Of a stretch of DNA of 64,000 bases, positions 30,997 through 40,946 are shown piece after piece (position 1 is the stretch's first letter; each line of letters starts with the position of its first letter). This stretch comes from Streptomyces resistomycificus (lineage in GTDB: Bacteria; Actinomycetota; Actinomycetes; Streptomycetales; Streptomycetaceae). The position numbers were made by a program, and so were the translations under genes. The notes below the pieces were generated by a model. The model saw only the letters and a program-made list of their open reading frames with translations, was not told the origin of the DNA and did not search any database. Where the stretch lies: NCBI RefSeq assembly GCF_001514265.1, contig NZ_KQ948990.1, positions 385,673 through 449,672 of the forward strand, given 5' to 3'.

Positions 30997-32451
30997 ATGG
31001 GGATAGTCGCCGGGTTGGACAGTTCGCCCGATTTCACTCGTATCGTCGTCTGCGACGCGGACACCGGTGCCGTGCTCCGGCAGGGATACGCACCGCATCC
31101 GGTCGAAGGCGCCGAAGGCGGCTCGCGGCCCTCCGATGTGGATCCGCAGGCCTGGCTGCTGTCCCTCGGTGAGGCCGCCGGCGGCGGACTGCTGGAGGGC
31201 GTGCAGGCCATCGGCGTGTCCGCGCAGCAGAACGCGGTGGTGCCGCTGGACTCGCAGGGCAACACGGTGCGGCCGGCGATGGTCGGTGGCGACAAGCGGG
31301 CGCAGGTCGCGGCGGCCGATCTGGTCGACGCCCTCGGCGGGCGCGAGGCGTGGGCGCAGGCCGTGGGCTGTGTGCCCACGGCCGCGCAGCCGGTGACCAA
31401 GCTGCGCTGGCTGAACAAGACCGAGCCGGACAACGCCCTGCGCACGGCCGTCCTGCTACAGGCGCACGACTGGCTGGTGTGGCAGCTGCTGGGGCGGCCG
31501 GTCCGCCGGACCACCGACCGCGGCGGGGCCTCCGGGACCGGGTACTGGTCCGCGGCCACGGGCGCCTACCGGCCCGACCTCGTCGAGGTGGCGCTCGGCC
31601 ACCAGGTCATGCTGCCCGAGGTGATCGGGCCCTCCGACGCGGCCGGTACGACGCCGGAGGGGCTGCTGATCTCCGCGGGCACCGGCGAGACGATGGCCGC
31701 CGCCTTCGGGCTGGGGCTCGGGCTGGGCGACGCCGTGGTGTCGCTCGGGGCCTCCGGGTCCGTGATGGCCGTACACCCCGAGGCGCTGGTCGACCAGAGC
31801 GGAATGATCACGTCCCTGGCGGACGCCACCGGCATGCATCTGCCGGTGGTCACCACCCTGAACGCCGTACGGACCCTGCGTGGGGCCGCGGAGCTGCTCG
31901 GGGTCGGGGACCTGGAGAGCCTGTCCGAGCTGGCGATGAAGTCGACGCCGGGGGCGCACGGGCTGGTGCTGCTGCCCTATCTGGAGGGCGAGCGGACGCC
32001 GCATCTGCCGCACACCGCCGGCACTCTGGTGGGTCTGCGGCGGGAGTCGATGAAGCCGGAGCACCTGGCGCGGGCCGCGTTCGAGGGCATGCTGTGCGGT
32101 CTCGCGGACGCACTCGACGTGATGCGCGGCCGGGGCGTGGAGGTGCGCCGGGTGTTCCTGCTGGGGGCCGCGGCGGAGCTGTCCGCGGTGCAGGCGGCGG
32201 CGCCCGCGCTGTTCGGCGCGCAGGTCGTCGTACCGCAGCCGGCGGACTACGCGGCGATCGGCGCGGCCCGGCAGGCCGCCTGGGCGCTCGGCGTGTCGCA
32301 GGGCACCCTCGATCCGCGCAACCCGCCGGCCTGGCAGGGGGCGGCGGCGCAGGTCCTGGAGCCCGGCGAGGAGCTGGCGGTGGGGCAGGCCGTGCGGCAG
32401 CAGTTCGTGTCGGTGCGGGAGCAGACGCACCCGGGGGCGTTCCGGTCCTAG
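30997..32451 (+). CDS. FGGY-family carbohydrate kinase, divergent xylulokinase-like
   Basis: A 484-residue sugar-kinase-fold protein. The N-terminal phosphate loop (VAGLDSSPDFTRIVVCDADT), the adenosine region (VVSLGASGSVMAVHPEAL) and LLPYLEGERTPHLPHTAGTL match xylulokinases in order and length. Two key sites differ. The substrate motif usually Q-M/Q-H-G reads AQQNAV, and the catalytic Asp motif G-x-G-D-N reads GTGETMAA, with Glu in place of Asp. The enzyme may have changed substrate or lost kinase activity. The ATG at 30997 is preferred over a TTG two codons upstream. No sugar-isomerase gene is adjacent. Confidence 0.88.
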   Translation: MGIVAGLDSSPDFTRIVVCDADTGAVLRQGYAPHPVEGAEGGSRPSDVDPQAWLLSLGEAAGGGLLEGVQAIGVSAQQNAVVPLDSQGNTVRPAMVGGDKRAQVAAADLVDALGGREAWAQAVGCVPTAAQPVTKLRWLNKTEPDNALRTAVLLQAHDWLVWQLLGRPVRRTTDRGGASGTGYWSAATGAYRPDLVEVALGHQVMLPEVIGPSDAAGTTPEGLLISAGTGETMAAAFGLGLGLGDAVVSLGASGSVMAVHPEALVDQSGMITSLADATGMHLPVVTTLNAVRTLRGAAELLGVGDLESLSELAMKSTPGAHGLVLLPYLEGERTPHLPHTAGTLVGLRRESMKPEHLARAAFEGMLCGLADALDVMRGRGVEVRRVFLLGAAAELSAVQAAAPALFGAQVVVPQPADYAAIGAARQAAWALGVSQGTLDPRNPPAWQGAAAQVLEPGEELAVGQAVRQQFVSVREQTHPGAFRS

Positions 32452-32551
32452 GGACGCCGGGAGTGGAACGTAAGAGTCCGGTGGGAGCCGTACCCGGAAG
32501 GCCCTGTGAAGCACTGCTGTCGGCTTAATCGGTTGAGGTAACACGGGTGGA

Positions 32552-34351
32552 GTGTCCGACGATAGGGGCCAGGGGCAACCAAACCCCGCCCCCACCGCCG
32601 ACTCCGAGAGACCGAGCGTGCTCATACGACTGCTGCGGACCTATCTCAGGCCCTACAAGAAGCCCATCACCCTTCTGGTGCTGCTGCAGTTCCTGCAGAC
32701 CTGCGCCACTCTCTACCTGCCCACGCTGAACGCGGACATCATCGACAGCGGCGTCGTGAAGGGCGACACCGGGTACATCCTCTCGTTCGGCGCCCTGATG
32801 ATCGGCATCTCGCTGGTGCAGGTCGTGTGCAACGTCGGGGCCGTGTACTACGGCGCGAAGACCGCCGCGGCGCTCGGCCGGGACCTGCGGTCCGCCGTCT
32901 TCGACCGGGTGCAGTCGTTCTCGGCGCGTGAGGTCGGGCACTTCGGCGCGCCCTCGCTGATCACCCGGACGACCAACGACGTCCAGCAGGTCCAGATGTT
33001 GGCCCTGATGACGTTCACGCTGATGGTGTCGGCGCCGATCATGTGCGTGGGTGGCATCGTCCTGGCGCTCGGGCTGGACGTGCCGCTGTCCGGGGTGCTG
33101 GTCGCGGTGGTGCCGGTGATGGGGATCTGCGTGACGCTGATCGTCCGCGCCCTGCGCCCGCTGTTCCGCTCCATGCAGGTGAAGCTGGACACGGTGAACC
33201 GGGTGCTGCGCGAGCAGATCACCGGCAACCGGGTGATCCGCGCCTTCGTGCGGGACGAGTACGAGCAGGATCGCTTCCGCAAGGCCAACGCCGACCTGAC
33301 GGACACGGCTCTGGGCGCCGGGAACCTGCTGGCGCTGATGTTCCCGATGGTGATGACGGTGGTGAACCTGTCGTCGATCGCGGTGGTGTGGTTCGGCGCG
33401 CACCGCATCGACGGCGGCGAGATGCAGATCGGCGGGCTGACCGCGTTCCTCGCCTATCTGATGCAGATCGTGATGTCCGTGATGATGGCCACCTTCATGT
33501 TCATGATGGTGCCGCGCGCGGAGGTGTGCGCCGAGCGCATCGAGGAGGTTCTGAGCACGTCGTCGAGCGTGGTGCCGCCGACGGCTCCCGTGTTCGAGCT
33601 GCGCCGGCACGGTCATCTGGAGGTCCGCGGGGCGGGCTTCCGTTACCCGGGTGCCGAGGAGCCGGTGCTGAGGTCGGTCGACCTGGTGGCCCGGCCCGGT
33701 GAGACGACCGCCGTCATCGGCTCGACCGGCAGCGGCAAGTCGACGCTGCTGGGGCTGGTGCCGAGGCTGTTCGACGCCACCGACGGCGAGGTGCTCGTCG
33801 ACGGGGTGGACGTGGCGAGCATCGACCCGGTGCTGCTGGCGAAGACGGTCGGCATGGTGCCGCAGCGGCCTTACCTGTTCGCGGGCACGGTCGCCAGTAA
33901 CCTGCGCTACGGCAATCCGGACGCCACCGACGAGGAGCTGTGGCACGCGCTGGAGGTGGCGCAGGCCAGGGAGTTCGTCTCCGGCCTCGAGGGCGGGCTG
34001 GACGCGCCGATCGCGCAGGGCGGGACGAACGTGTCGGGTGGACAGCGCCAGCGGCTCGCGATCGCCCGCACCCTGGTGCAGCGGCCGGAGATCTACCTCT
34101 TCGACGACTCCTTCTCCGCGCTCGACTACGCGACCGACGCGGCCCTGCGGGCGGCGCTGGCCGCGGAGACCGCCGAGGCGACCGTGGTGATCGTGGCCCA
34201 GCGGGTGGCGACCATCAGGGACGCCGACCGGATCGTCGTCCTCGACGAGGGGCGGGTCGTGGGCACCGGACGGCACCGGGAACTGATGGCGGACAACGAG
34301 ACCTATCGGGAGATCGTGCTCTCCCAGCTGACGGAAGCGGAGGCTGCCTGA
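32552..34351 (+). CDS. Heterodimeric ABC exporter, degenerate-site subunit
   Basis: A 599-residue half-exporter with six membrane helices (residues 20-310) and a C-terminal ATPase. Walker A GSTGSGKST and signature VSGGQRQR are canonical, but the catalytic Glu after Walker B is Asp (YLFDDSF). This is typical of the subunit that contributes the non-hydrolysing site in exporters such as TM287/288. The GTG at 32552 starts SDDRGQGQPNP. Its stop overlaps the start of the partner (TGATG). Drug or lipid efflux is likely, but the substrate is not evident. Confidence 0.93.
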   Translation: MSDDRGQGQPNPAPTADSERPSVLIRLLRTYLRPYKKPITLLVLLQFLQTCATLYLPTLNADIIDSGVVKGDTGYILSFGALMIGISLVQVVCNVGAVYYGAKTAAALGRDLRSAVFDRVQSFSAREVGHFGAPSLITRTTNDVQQVQMLALMTFTLMVSAPIMCVGGIVLALGLDVPLSGVLVAVVPVMGICVTLIVRALRPLFRSMQVKLDTVNRVLREQITGNRVIRAFVRDEYEQDRFRKANADLTDTALGAGNLLALMFPMVMTVVNLSSIAVVWFGAHRIDGGEMQIGGLTAFLAYLMQIVMSVMMATFMFMMVPRAEVCAERIEEVLSTSSSVVPPTAPVFELRRHGHLEVRGAGFRYPGAEEPVLRSVDLVARPGETTAVIGSTGSGKSTLLGLVPRLFDATDGEVLVDGVDVASIDPVLLAKTVGMVPQRPYLFAGTVASNLRYGNPDATDEELWHALEVAQAREFVSGLEGGLDAPIAQGGTNVSGGQRQRLAIARTLVQRPEIYLFDDSFSALDYATDAALRAALAAETAEATVVIVAQRVATIRDADRIVVLDEGRVVGTGRHRELMADNETYREIVLSQLTEAEAA

Positions 34352-36279
34352 TGGCGGGGCCGGCGGGGCGCATGATGGCGGGGACCGGACCCGACCACCG
34401 TTCGATGGACTTCAAGGGGTCCGGCAAGCGGCTCATCACCCATTTCAAGCCCGAGCGGCTGACCATCTACGTGCTGCTGCTCTGTGTGACGGTGAGCGTC
34501 GCCCTGTCGGTGGTGGGGCCGAAGATCCTCGGCAAGGCCACCGACCTGGTGTTCGCCGGGATCGTCGGACGGCAGATGCCTGCCGGGGCCACCAAGGAGG
34601 AGGCCCTGGAGGCGATGCGGGAGCGCGGCGACGGTTCGGTCGCCGACATGCTCAGGAGCACCGACTTCACCCCGGGCAAGGGCATCGACTTCGGTGCCGT
34701 CGGCGAGGTGCTGCTGCTCGCGCTGACCGTGTTCGTGGTGGCCGGTCTGCTGATGCTGGCGGCCACCCGGCTGGTGAACCGGGCGGTCAACCGGACGATG
34801 TACCGGATGCGCGAGGACGTGCAGACGAAGCTGTCGCGGCTGCCGCTCGCGTACTTCGACAAGCGCCAGCGCGGTGAGGTGCTCAGCCGGGCCACCAACG
34901 ACATCGACAACATCGGGCAGACGCTCCAGCAGTCGATGGGCCAGCTCATCAACTCCGTCCTGACCATCATCGGCGTGCTGGTGATGATGTTCTGGGTGTC
35001 CTGGCTGCTGGCGCTGGTCGCCCTCGTGACCGTGCCGCTGTCGTTCTTCGTCGCCACCCGCGTCGGCAAGCGGTCGCAGCCGCACTTCGTGCAGCAGTGG
35101 CGCTCCACCGGCAAGCTGAACGCGCACGTCGAGGAGATGTACACCGGGCACACCCTGGTGAAGGTGTTCGGGCGCCAGGAGGAGTCGGCGCAGCAGTTCG
35201 CCGAGCAGAACGAGGCGCTGTACGAGGCCGGGTTCAAGGCGCAGTTCAACAGCGGGATCATGCAGCCGCTGATGATGTTCGTGTCCAACCTGACGTACGT
35301 CCTGGTCGCGGTCATCGGCGGGCTGCGGGTGGCGGCCGGTGCGCTGTCCATCGGTGACGTGCAGGCCTTCATCCAGTACTCGCGGCAGTTCTCGATGCCG
35401 TTGACGCAGGTCGCGTCGATGGCGAACCTGGTGCAGTCGGGCGTCGCCTCGGCCGAGCGGATCTTCGAACTCCTGGACGCGGAGGAGCAGGAGGCGGATC
35501 CGGTGCCGGGTGTGAGGCCGCAGGAGCTGCGCGGGCGGGTGGCGCTGGAGCACGTGTCGTTCCGGTACGACCCCGACAAGCCGCTGATCGAGGATCTGTC
35601 GCTGAAGGTCGAGCCGGGGCACACGGTCGCGATCGTCGGGCCGACGGGGGCGGGCAAGACGACCCTGGTGAACCTGCTCATGCGGTTCTACGAGGTGTCC
35701 GGCGGGCGGATCACCCTCGACGGTGTGGACATCGCGAGGATGTCCCGGGACGAACTGCGCGCCGGGATCGGCATGGTGCTCCAGGACACCTGGCTGTTCG
35801 GCGGCACGATCGCCGAGAACATCGCGTACGGCGCCTCGCGCGAGGTCACGCGCGGGGAGATCGAGGAGGCGGCGCGGGCCGCGCACGCCGACCGGTTCGT
35901 GCGGACGCTGCCGGACGGCTACGACACCGTGATCGACGACGAGGGCAGCGGGGTGAGCGCCGGTGAGAAGCAGCTCATCACCATCGCCCGGGCGTTCCTG
36001 TCCGACCCGGTGATCCTGGTGCTGGACGAGGCGACGAGTTCGGTGGACACACGGACCGAGGTGCTGATCCAGAAGGCGATGGCGAAGCTCGCGCACGGGC
36101 GTACGTCGTTCGTGATCGCGCACCGGCTGTCGACGATCCGGGACGCCGACACGATCCTGGTGATGGAGAACGGGTCGATCGTCGAACAGGGCGCGCACGC
36201 CGACCTGCTGGCGGCGGACGGGGCGTACGCGCGGCTGTACAAGGCACAGTTCGCGCAGGCGGTCGCCGAGATCGACTAG
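34351..36279 (+). CDS. Heterodimeric ABC exporter, catalytic subunit
   Basis: A 642-residue half-exporter. The membrane domain spans residues 40-370 with a long extracytoplasmic insertion between helices 1 and 2 (GRQMPAGATKEEALEAMRER). The ATPase has Walker A GPTGAGKTT, Walker B plus catalytic Glu VILVLDEATSSVD and H-loop IAHRLST. The signature reads VSAGEKQ rather than LSGGQ. Thus the active ATP site pairs this subunit's Walker motifs with the partner's intact signature. It is translationally coupled to the upstream subunit, and transcription ends at a hairpin shared with convergent hrdA. Confidence 0.94.
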   Translation: MAGPAGRMMAGTGPDHRSMDFKGSGKRLITHFKPERLTIYVLLLCVTVSVALSVVGPKILGKATDLVFAGIVGRQMPAGATKEEALEAMRERGDGSVADMLRSTDFTPGKGIDFGAVGEVLLLALTVFVVAGLLMLAATRLVNRAVNRTMYRMREDVQTKLSRLPLAYFDKRQRGEVLSRATNDIDNIGQTLQQSMGQLINSVLTIIGVLVMMFWVSWLLALVALVTVPLSFFVATRVGKRSQPHFVQQWRSTGKLNAHVEEMYTGHTLVKVFGRQEESAQQFAEQNEALYEAGFKAQFNSGIMQPLMMFVSNLTYVLVAVIGGLRVAAGALSIGDVQAFIQYSRQFSMPLTQVASMANLVQSGVASAERIFELLDAEEQEADPVPGVRPQELRGRVALEHVSFRYDPDKPLIEDLSLKVEPGHTVAIVGPTGAGKTTLVNLLMRFYEVSGGRITLDGVDIARMSRDELRAGIGMVLQDTWLFGGTIAENIAYGASREVTRGEIEEAARAAHADRFVRTLPDGYDTVIDDEGSGVSAGEKQLITIARAFLSDPVILVLDEATSSVDTRTEVLIQKAMAKLAHGRTSFVIAHRLSTIRDADTILVMENGSIVEQGAHADLLAADGAYARLYKAQFAQAVAEID

Positions 36280-36284
36280 CCGCG

Positions 36285-36312
36285 GGGGCCGCTCGCCGCG
36301 GTGAGCGGCCCC
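36285..36312. terminator. Bidirectional hairpin terminator
   Basis: A perfect 10-bp stem (ggggccgctc / gagcggcccc) with an 8-base loop fills the 36-bp gap between the convergent ABC exporter and sigma factor genes. It can serve both directions. There is no T run. Confidence 0.7.
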
Positions 36313-36315
36313 GCC

Positions 36316-37443
36316 TCAGTCCAGGTATCCCCTCAGCTGGTCCGCGAAGGCGTGGTCCCGCAGCTTGTTGAGGGTCTTGGACTCGATCTGCCGTATCCGC
36401 TCCCGGGTGACGCCGAAGATGCGGCCGATCTCCTCCAGGGTGCGGGGACGGCCGTCGGCCAGGCCGTAACGGAGCTGGACGACCTTGCGTTCGCGCTCGC
36501 CGAGCGTCGACAGCACCGCTTCGAGGTGCTCCCGCAGGAGCAGGAACGCGGCCGACTCGACGGGGGACGCGGCGTCGCCGTCCTCGATGAGGTCGCCGAG
36601 GGCCACGTCGTCCTCCTCGCCCACCGGGGCGTGCAGGGAGACGGGTTCCTGGGCCAGGCGCAGGACCTCGCTGACGCGTTCCGGTGCCAGGTCGAGGTGG
36701 GCGGCGACCTCTTCCGGCGTGGGTTCGTAGCCCCGCTCCTGGAGCATGCGGCGCTGGACACGGACCACCCGGTTGATCAACTCCACCACGTGGACGGGGA
36801 CCCGGATGGTGCGGGCCTGGTCGGCCAGGGCCCGGGACATGGCCTGGCGGATCCACCAGGTGGCGTACGTGGAGAACTTGTAGCCGCGGGCGTAGTCGAA
36901 CTTCTCGACCGCCCGGATGAGGCCCAGGTTGCCCTCCTGGACGAGGTCGAGCATGGTCAGTCCGCGGCCGACGTACCGCTTGGCGACGGAGACCACCAGG
37001 CGCAGGTTCGCCTCGATGAGGCGGCGCTTGGCCATCCGGCCCATGACGACCAGACGGTCCAGGTCGAGGGCCAACTGGCTGTCCGGGTCGGGGGTGTTGC
37101 TCAGTTTCTCCTCGGCGAACAGGCCGGCCTCGACGCGGCGGGCGAGTTCGACCTCCTCGGCCGCGGTGAGCAGCGGGATGCGGCCGATCTCCCGCAGGTA
37201 CTGGCGGAACAGGTCCGAGGAGGGGGCGGAGGTGTCGGCGCGGCTGCGGGGCGGTTCGGGAACCTCGACGGGTTCGGGGGTCTCGGTGCTCTCCAGCTCG
37301 TCGGCCGGTGGGGCCTCGGGCTCCGCTTCGGGGTGGTGCACGGCACGGTTCTGCGGCGGGACCGCGCCGAGTACGTCGGTCTCGGCGTCCGGTTCCGTGC
37401 CGTCCGTAGCGCTGTCGGTCTGGGTGAGGGTCTGGGTCTGCAC
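36316..37443 (-). CDS. hrdA: Principal-like sigma factor HrdA
   Basis: A sigma-70 family protein of about 375 residues. Region 1.2 ([20 protein letters not shown]), region 2 ([20 protein letters not shown] and [17 protein letters not shown]), region 3, and region 4.2 ([20 protein letters not shown]) are intact. The sequence and the neighbouring dnaG identify it as HrdA, a non-essential relative of HrdB. The GTG at 37443 is chosen because GGAGG lies 8 bases upstream. The frame is open to a GTG at 37641 and an ATG at 37632, which would add 66 or 63 low-complexity residues. A Pro/Glu/Thr-rich segment precedes region 1.2. Confidence 0.9.
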   Translation of the reverse strand: MQTQTLTQTDSATDGTEPDAETDVLGAVPPQNRAVHHPEAEPEAPPADELESTETPEPVEVPEPPRSRADTSAPSSDLFRQYLREIGRIPLLTAAEEVELARRVEAGLFAEEKLSNTPDPDSQLALDLDRLVVMGRMAKRRLIEANLRLVVSVAKRYVGRGLTMLDLVQEGNLGLIRAVEKFDYARGYKFSTYATWWIRQAMSRALADQARTIRVPVHVVELINRVVRVQRRMLQERGYEPTPEEVAAHLDLAPERVSEVLRLAQEPVSLHAPVGEEDDVALGDLIEDGDAASPVESAAFLLLREHLEAVLSTLGERERKVVQLRYGLADGRPRTLEEIGRIFGVTRERIRQIESKTLNKLRDHAFADQLRGYLD

Positions 37444-37708
37444 GGGGGCGACCTCCAGGGTGATCGCTGCTGAGGTGTGCGGCAGCGCTGCTTCGGGAGC
37501 GGAGTCGACGGCCTCGCCGCTGTCCGTCCCGTACGCGATGAGCGGAACCGCGGGTGTGTGGGACCCGTTGGGGACGGATCGGCCGCGCTCCGAGGACTCA
37601 GGCACCGGAACCCAGTGTGGAGTACGACACATCGCCGCCACGAGGGGCGTGCGGGGACTTTTTGGGTCCGGTCCGTGACCGCGTGGTTACCCTGCCGCGG
37701 GCGGCCTC

Positions 37709-39607
37709 TCAGAGGGCGGCGGCTCCGTGCCCGCGTAGTGCCTGGTCGTACTGCTGGAGGACCCACAACTCGTTCTGTACGGCGGCCAGCTGGGCCGGGT
37801 CGCCGTGGGTGCCGAGGCGGGTCAGGGTGGACTGGATGTCGCGGATGCGGCGCTCGACCGCGCGGCGGCGGACCGTGACGAGCTGGTCGCCCGCGTAGTT
37901 CTCGTCGACGGTCTTGCGCAGGATCGCCTCGACCGCGAGCTCGGTGACCATCGCGCGCACGGCGTCGTCGGGGGCGGCGTCACGGACCCTGACCAGGTAC
38001 TCCTGCGCGTCCTTGAGGCCGTACTCCGCGCCGCCCGCGTCCATGATCGCCTGGCGTACGGCCGCGTAGGGCGGGGCGGTGAACTCGTCGACGCCGTACG
38101 CGTCGAAGGCCGGGGAGACCAACTCGGGGCGCTGCAGGGCGAGTTTGAGGAGCTCGCGTTCGGTGGCGTAGACCGGGTTGCGGAGGTTGAGTGCCGGGCC
38201 GGCGACGGCGGGGCGGGAGGGGCTGTCGTACTGCTGGGGGCCGCGCTGTGGCGCCGGGCCCTGGCCGCCCCGGTCCCGGGCCCAACGGGCCAGCTGCGCC
38301 ACGCGCTTGACGACGAACTGGGTGTCGAGGATGCCGAGCATGCCGGCGAGCTGCACGGCGACCTCGTGCTGGGCGCCGCTGTTCTTGATGCGGGCGACGA
38401 TGGGGGCGGCCTCGTCGAGCGCGGCCGCGCGGCCCGCCGGGGTGTCCAGGTCGTAGCGGACGACGATCTGGCGCAGGGCGAACTCGAAGAGCGGGGTCCG
38501 CGGTTCGACCAGGTCGAAGACCGCTTCGTCGCCCTTGGCGAGGCGCAGGTCGCAGGGGTCCATGCCGTCCGGGGCGATGGCGATGTAGGTCTCGGCGGCG
38601 AACTTCTGGTCGTCCTCGAAGGCGCGCAGGGCCGCCTTCTGGCCGGCCGCGTCGCCGTCGAAGGTGAAGATCACGCGGGCCGAGCCGTTGTCCATCAGCA
38701 GCCGGCGGAGGATCTTGATGTGGTCGCTGCCGAAGGCCGTGCCGCAGGTGGCGATGGCGGTGGTGACGCCGGCGAGGTGGCAGGCCATGACGTCGGTGTA
38801 GCCCTCGACCACGACCGCGCGGCTGCTCTTGGCGATGTCCTTCTTCGCCAGGTCGATGCCGTAGAGGACCTGGGACTTGCGGTAGATCGCGGTGTCGGGT
38901 GTGTTGAGGTACTTGGGGCCGTTGTCGGCCTCGTACAGCTTGCGCGCGCCGAAGCCGACGACCTCGCCTCCGATGTCGCGGATGGGCCACATCAGGCGGC
39001 CGCGGAAGCGGTCGATGGGGCCGCGGCGGCCCTCCTGGGAGAGGCCGGAGAGGAGGAGCTCCTTGTCGGTGAAGCCCTTGCCGCGGAGGTGGCGGGTGAG
39101 GTGGTCCCAGCCCTGGGGGCTGTAGCCGACGGAGAAGTGCTCGGCGGCGGCCTGGTCGAAGCCGCGCTCGGCGAGGAACTTGCGGCCGGTGTCGGCCTCG
39201 GGGCTGGTCGCCAGCTGTTCCACGTACCACTGGGCGGCCGCCTTGTGGGCCTCTACCAGGCGGATCCGCTCGCCGCGCTGGTGGGAGGGGTTGTACCCGC
39301 CCTCCTCGTACCGCAGGGTGATGCCGGCCTGGGCGGCGAGACGCTCCACCGCCTCGGAGAAGGAGAGGTGGTCCACCTTCATCACGAAGGTGATGGTGTC
39401 TCCGCCCTCCTGGCAGCCGAAGCAGTGGAAGAGTCCCTTGCTCGGGCTGACCTGGAAGGACGGCGACTTCTCGTCGTGGAAGGGGCACAGGCCCTTCAGG
39501 TTCCCGCCGCCGGCGTTGCGCAGCTGGAGGTACTCGGACACCACGGCGTCGATCGGGACCGCGTCCCGTACCGCCTTCACGTCCTCGTCGTTGATCCGTC
39601 CTGCCAC
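37709..39607 (-). CDS. dnaG: DNA primase
   Basis: A 632-residue primase that makes RNA primers for replication. The N-terminal zinc ribbon is CPFH (Cys41, His44) and CFGC (Cys62, Cys65). The RNA polymerase core follows (IRDIGGEVVGFGARKL), then the Toprim motifs VVVEGYTDVMACH and FTFDGDAAGQKA. The C-terminal helicase-binding part is present. The ATG-family start at 39607 gives MAGRINDEDVKAVRD, standard for actinobacteria. It is upstream of hrdA on the same strand with a 265-bp gap to the preferred hrdA start. Confidence 0.97.
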   Translation of the reverse strand: MAGRINDEDVKAVRDAVPIDAVVSEYLQLRNAGGGNLKGLCPFHDEKSPSFQVSPSKGLFHCFGCQEGGDTITFVMKVDHLSFSEAVERLAAQAGITLRYEEGGYNPSHQRGERIRLVEAHKAAAQWYVEQLATSPEADTGRKFLAERGFDQAAAEHFSVGYSPQGWDHLTRHLRGKGFTDKELLLSGLSQEGRRGPIDRFRGRLMWPIRDIGGEVVGFGARKLYEADNGPKYLNTPDTAIYRKSQVLYGIDLAKKDIAKSSRAVVVEGYTDVMACHLAGVTTAIATCGTAFGSDHIKILRRLLMDNGSARVIFTFDGDAAGQKAALRAFEDDQKFAAETYIAIAPDGMDPCDLRLAKGDEAVFDLVEPRTPLFEFALRQIVVRYDLDTPAGRAAALDEAAPIVARIKNSGAQHEVAVQLAGMLGILDTQFVVKRVAQLARWARDRGGQGPAPQRGPQQYDSPSRPAVAGPALNLRNPVYATERELLKLALQRPELVSPAFDAYGVDEFTAPPYAAVRQAIMDAGGAEYGLKDAQEYLVRVRDAAPDDAVRAMVTELAVEAILRKTVDENYAGDQLVTVRRRAVERRIRDIQSTLTRLGTHGDPAQLAAVQNELWVLQQYDQALRGHGAAAL

Positions 39608-39680
39608 GCGGTGAGTCTACGGGGCGGAACCGACACTCATGGGGCGAGGTGACCGGCCACGGGCGATCGACCTCGCGGGG

Positions 39681-40946
39681 TCACGAGGTGAGGCTGTCCA
39701 GCGGAACGTGCGGGTTCGCGAGTGCCTCGGTGTCCACCCGGGCCTTGCCACGGATCAGCTGCTGGATGGGCTCTGTGACGTCCCACACGTTCACGTTCAT
39801 CCCGGCCAGCACCCGGCCCTGCCTCACCCAGAACGCGATGAACTCCCGCTTGCCGGCGTCTCCGCGGATCACCACCTCGTCGTACGAGCCCGGGGGCGCC
39901 CAGCCGCTGTACTCCATCCCCATGTCGTACTGGTCGGAGAAGAAATAGGGCACGCGGTCGTAGGTGGTGTCCTGGCCGAGCATCGCGCGGGCGGCGGCCG
40001 GTCCGCCGTTGAGCGCGTTGGCCCAGTGTTCGACGCGCAGCCGGGCGTCGAAGAGGGAGTGGTGGAAGGAGGCGATGTCACCGGCCGCGTAGATGTCGGG
40101 GTCCGAGGTGCGCAGGCGCTCGTCGACGACGACACCGCCGCCGTGCGCCCGGTCGGCGATCTCCAGGCCCGCGGCCTCGGCGAGAGCCACCCGCGGGGCC
40201 GCGCCGACCGCCGCGAGGACGTCGTGCGCCGGGTGCTCCTCGCCGTCGTCGGTGCGGGCGGCGAGAACCATGCCGTCCTGGCCGATGATCTCGGTGAGCC
40301 GCACGCCGAAGTGGAAGCGGACACCGTGCTCGCGGTGCAGCTCGGCGAAGAGGTTGCCGATCTCGGGGCCGAGGACGTGGTACAGCGGGGTCGGCGACGG
40401 TGCGACGACGGTGACCTCCGCGCCGTACTCGCGGGCCGCCGCCGCGACCTCCAGGCCGATCCAGCCGGCGCCGGCGATCACCAGGTGCCCGTTGTCCCTG
40501 CCCAGGGCCGCCAGGACGCCCTTGAGGCGCTCGGCGTGGGCGAGGCGGCGCAGGTGGTGGACGCCCGCGAGGTCCGTGCCCGGGATCTCCAGGCGGCGGG
40601 GTTCGGCGCCGGTCGCCAGGAGCAGTTTGTCGTAGTGGACGAGTGTGCCGTCCTGGCCGAAGCGGACCGTCTTGGCGGTCCGGTCGACGGCGTCGACGGT
40701 CTCGCCGAGGTGCAGCTCGATGTCGTGGCGCGCGTACCAGGCGGGTTCGTGCACGAAGACGCTGTCGCGCTCCTCCTTGCCCAGGAGGTAGCCCTTGGAG
40801 AGCGGCGGACGCTCGTACGGGTGGTCGCGTTCGTCGCAGATCAGTATCACGCGGCCGGTGAAGCCCTCCGTTCGGAGCGTCTCGGCCGCCTTCGCACCGG
40901 CGAGACCGCCTCCGACGATGACGAATGTCTGATCCGCGTCGACCAC
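39681..40946 (-). CDS. FAD-dependent ferredoxin-reductase-like oxidoreductase
   Basis: A 421-residue flavoprotein with an FAD Rossmann motif at the N-terminus (FVIVGGGLAGAKAAETL), an NAD motif (LVIAGAGWIGLEVAAAA), and the FAD-closing segment IYAAGDIASFHHSLF. The reductase C-terminal domain follows (VPYFFSDQYDMGMEYSGW). It resembles NADH-dependent ferredoxin or rubredoxin reductases serving P450s or dioxygenases. No such partner is adjacent. The GTG at 40946 is preceded by GAGGAGGC. Confidence 0.92.
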   Translation of the reverse strand: MVDADQTFVIVGGGLAGAKAAETLRTEGFTGRVILICDERDHPYERPPLSKGYLLGKEERDSVFVHEPAWYARHDIELHLGETVDAVDRTAKTVRFGQDGTLVHYDKLLLATGAEPRRLEIPGTDLAGVHHLRRLAHAERLKGVLAALGRDNGHLVIAGAGWIGLEVAAAAREYGAEVTVVAPSPTPLYHVLGPEIGNLFAELHREHGVRFHFGVRLTEIIGQDGMVLAARTDDGEEHPAHDVLAAVGAAPRVALAEAAGLEIADRAHGGGVVVDERLRTSDPDIYAAGDIASFHHSLFDARLRVEHWANALNGGPAAARAMLGQDTTYDRVPYFFSDQYDMGMEYSGWAPPGSYDEVVIRGDAGKREFIAFWVRQGRVLAGMNVNVWDVTEPIQQLIRGKARVDTEALANPHVPLDSLTS

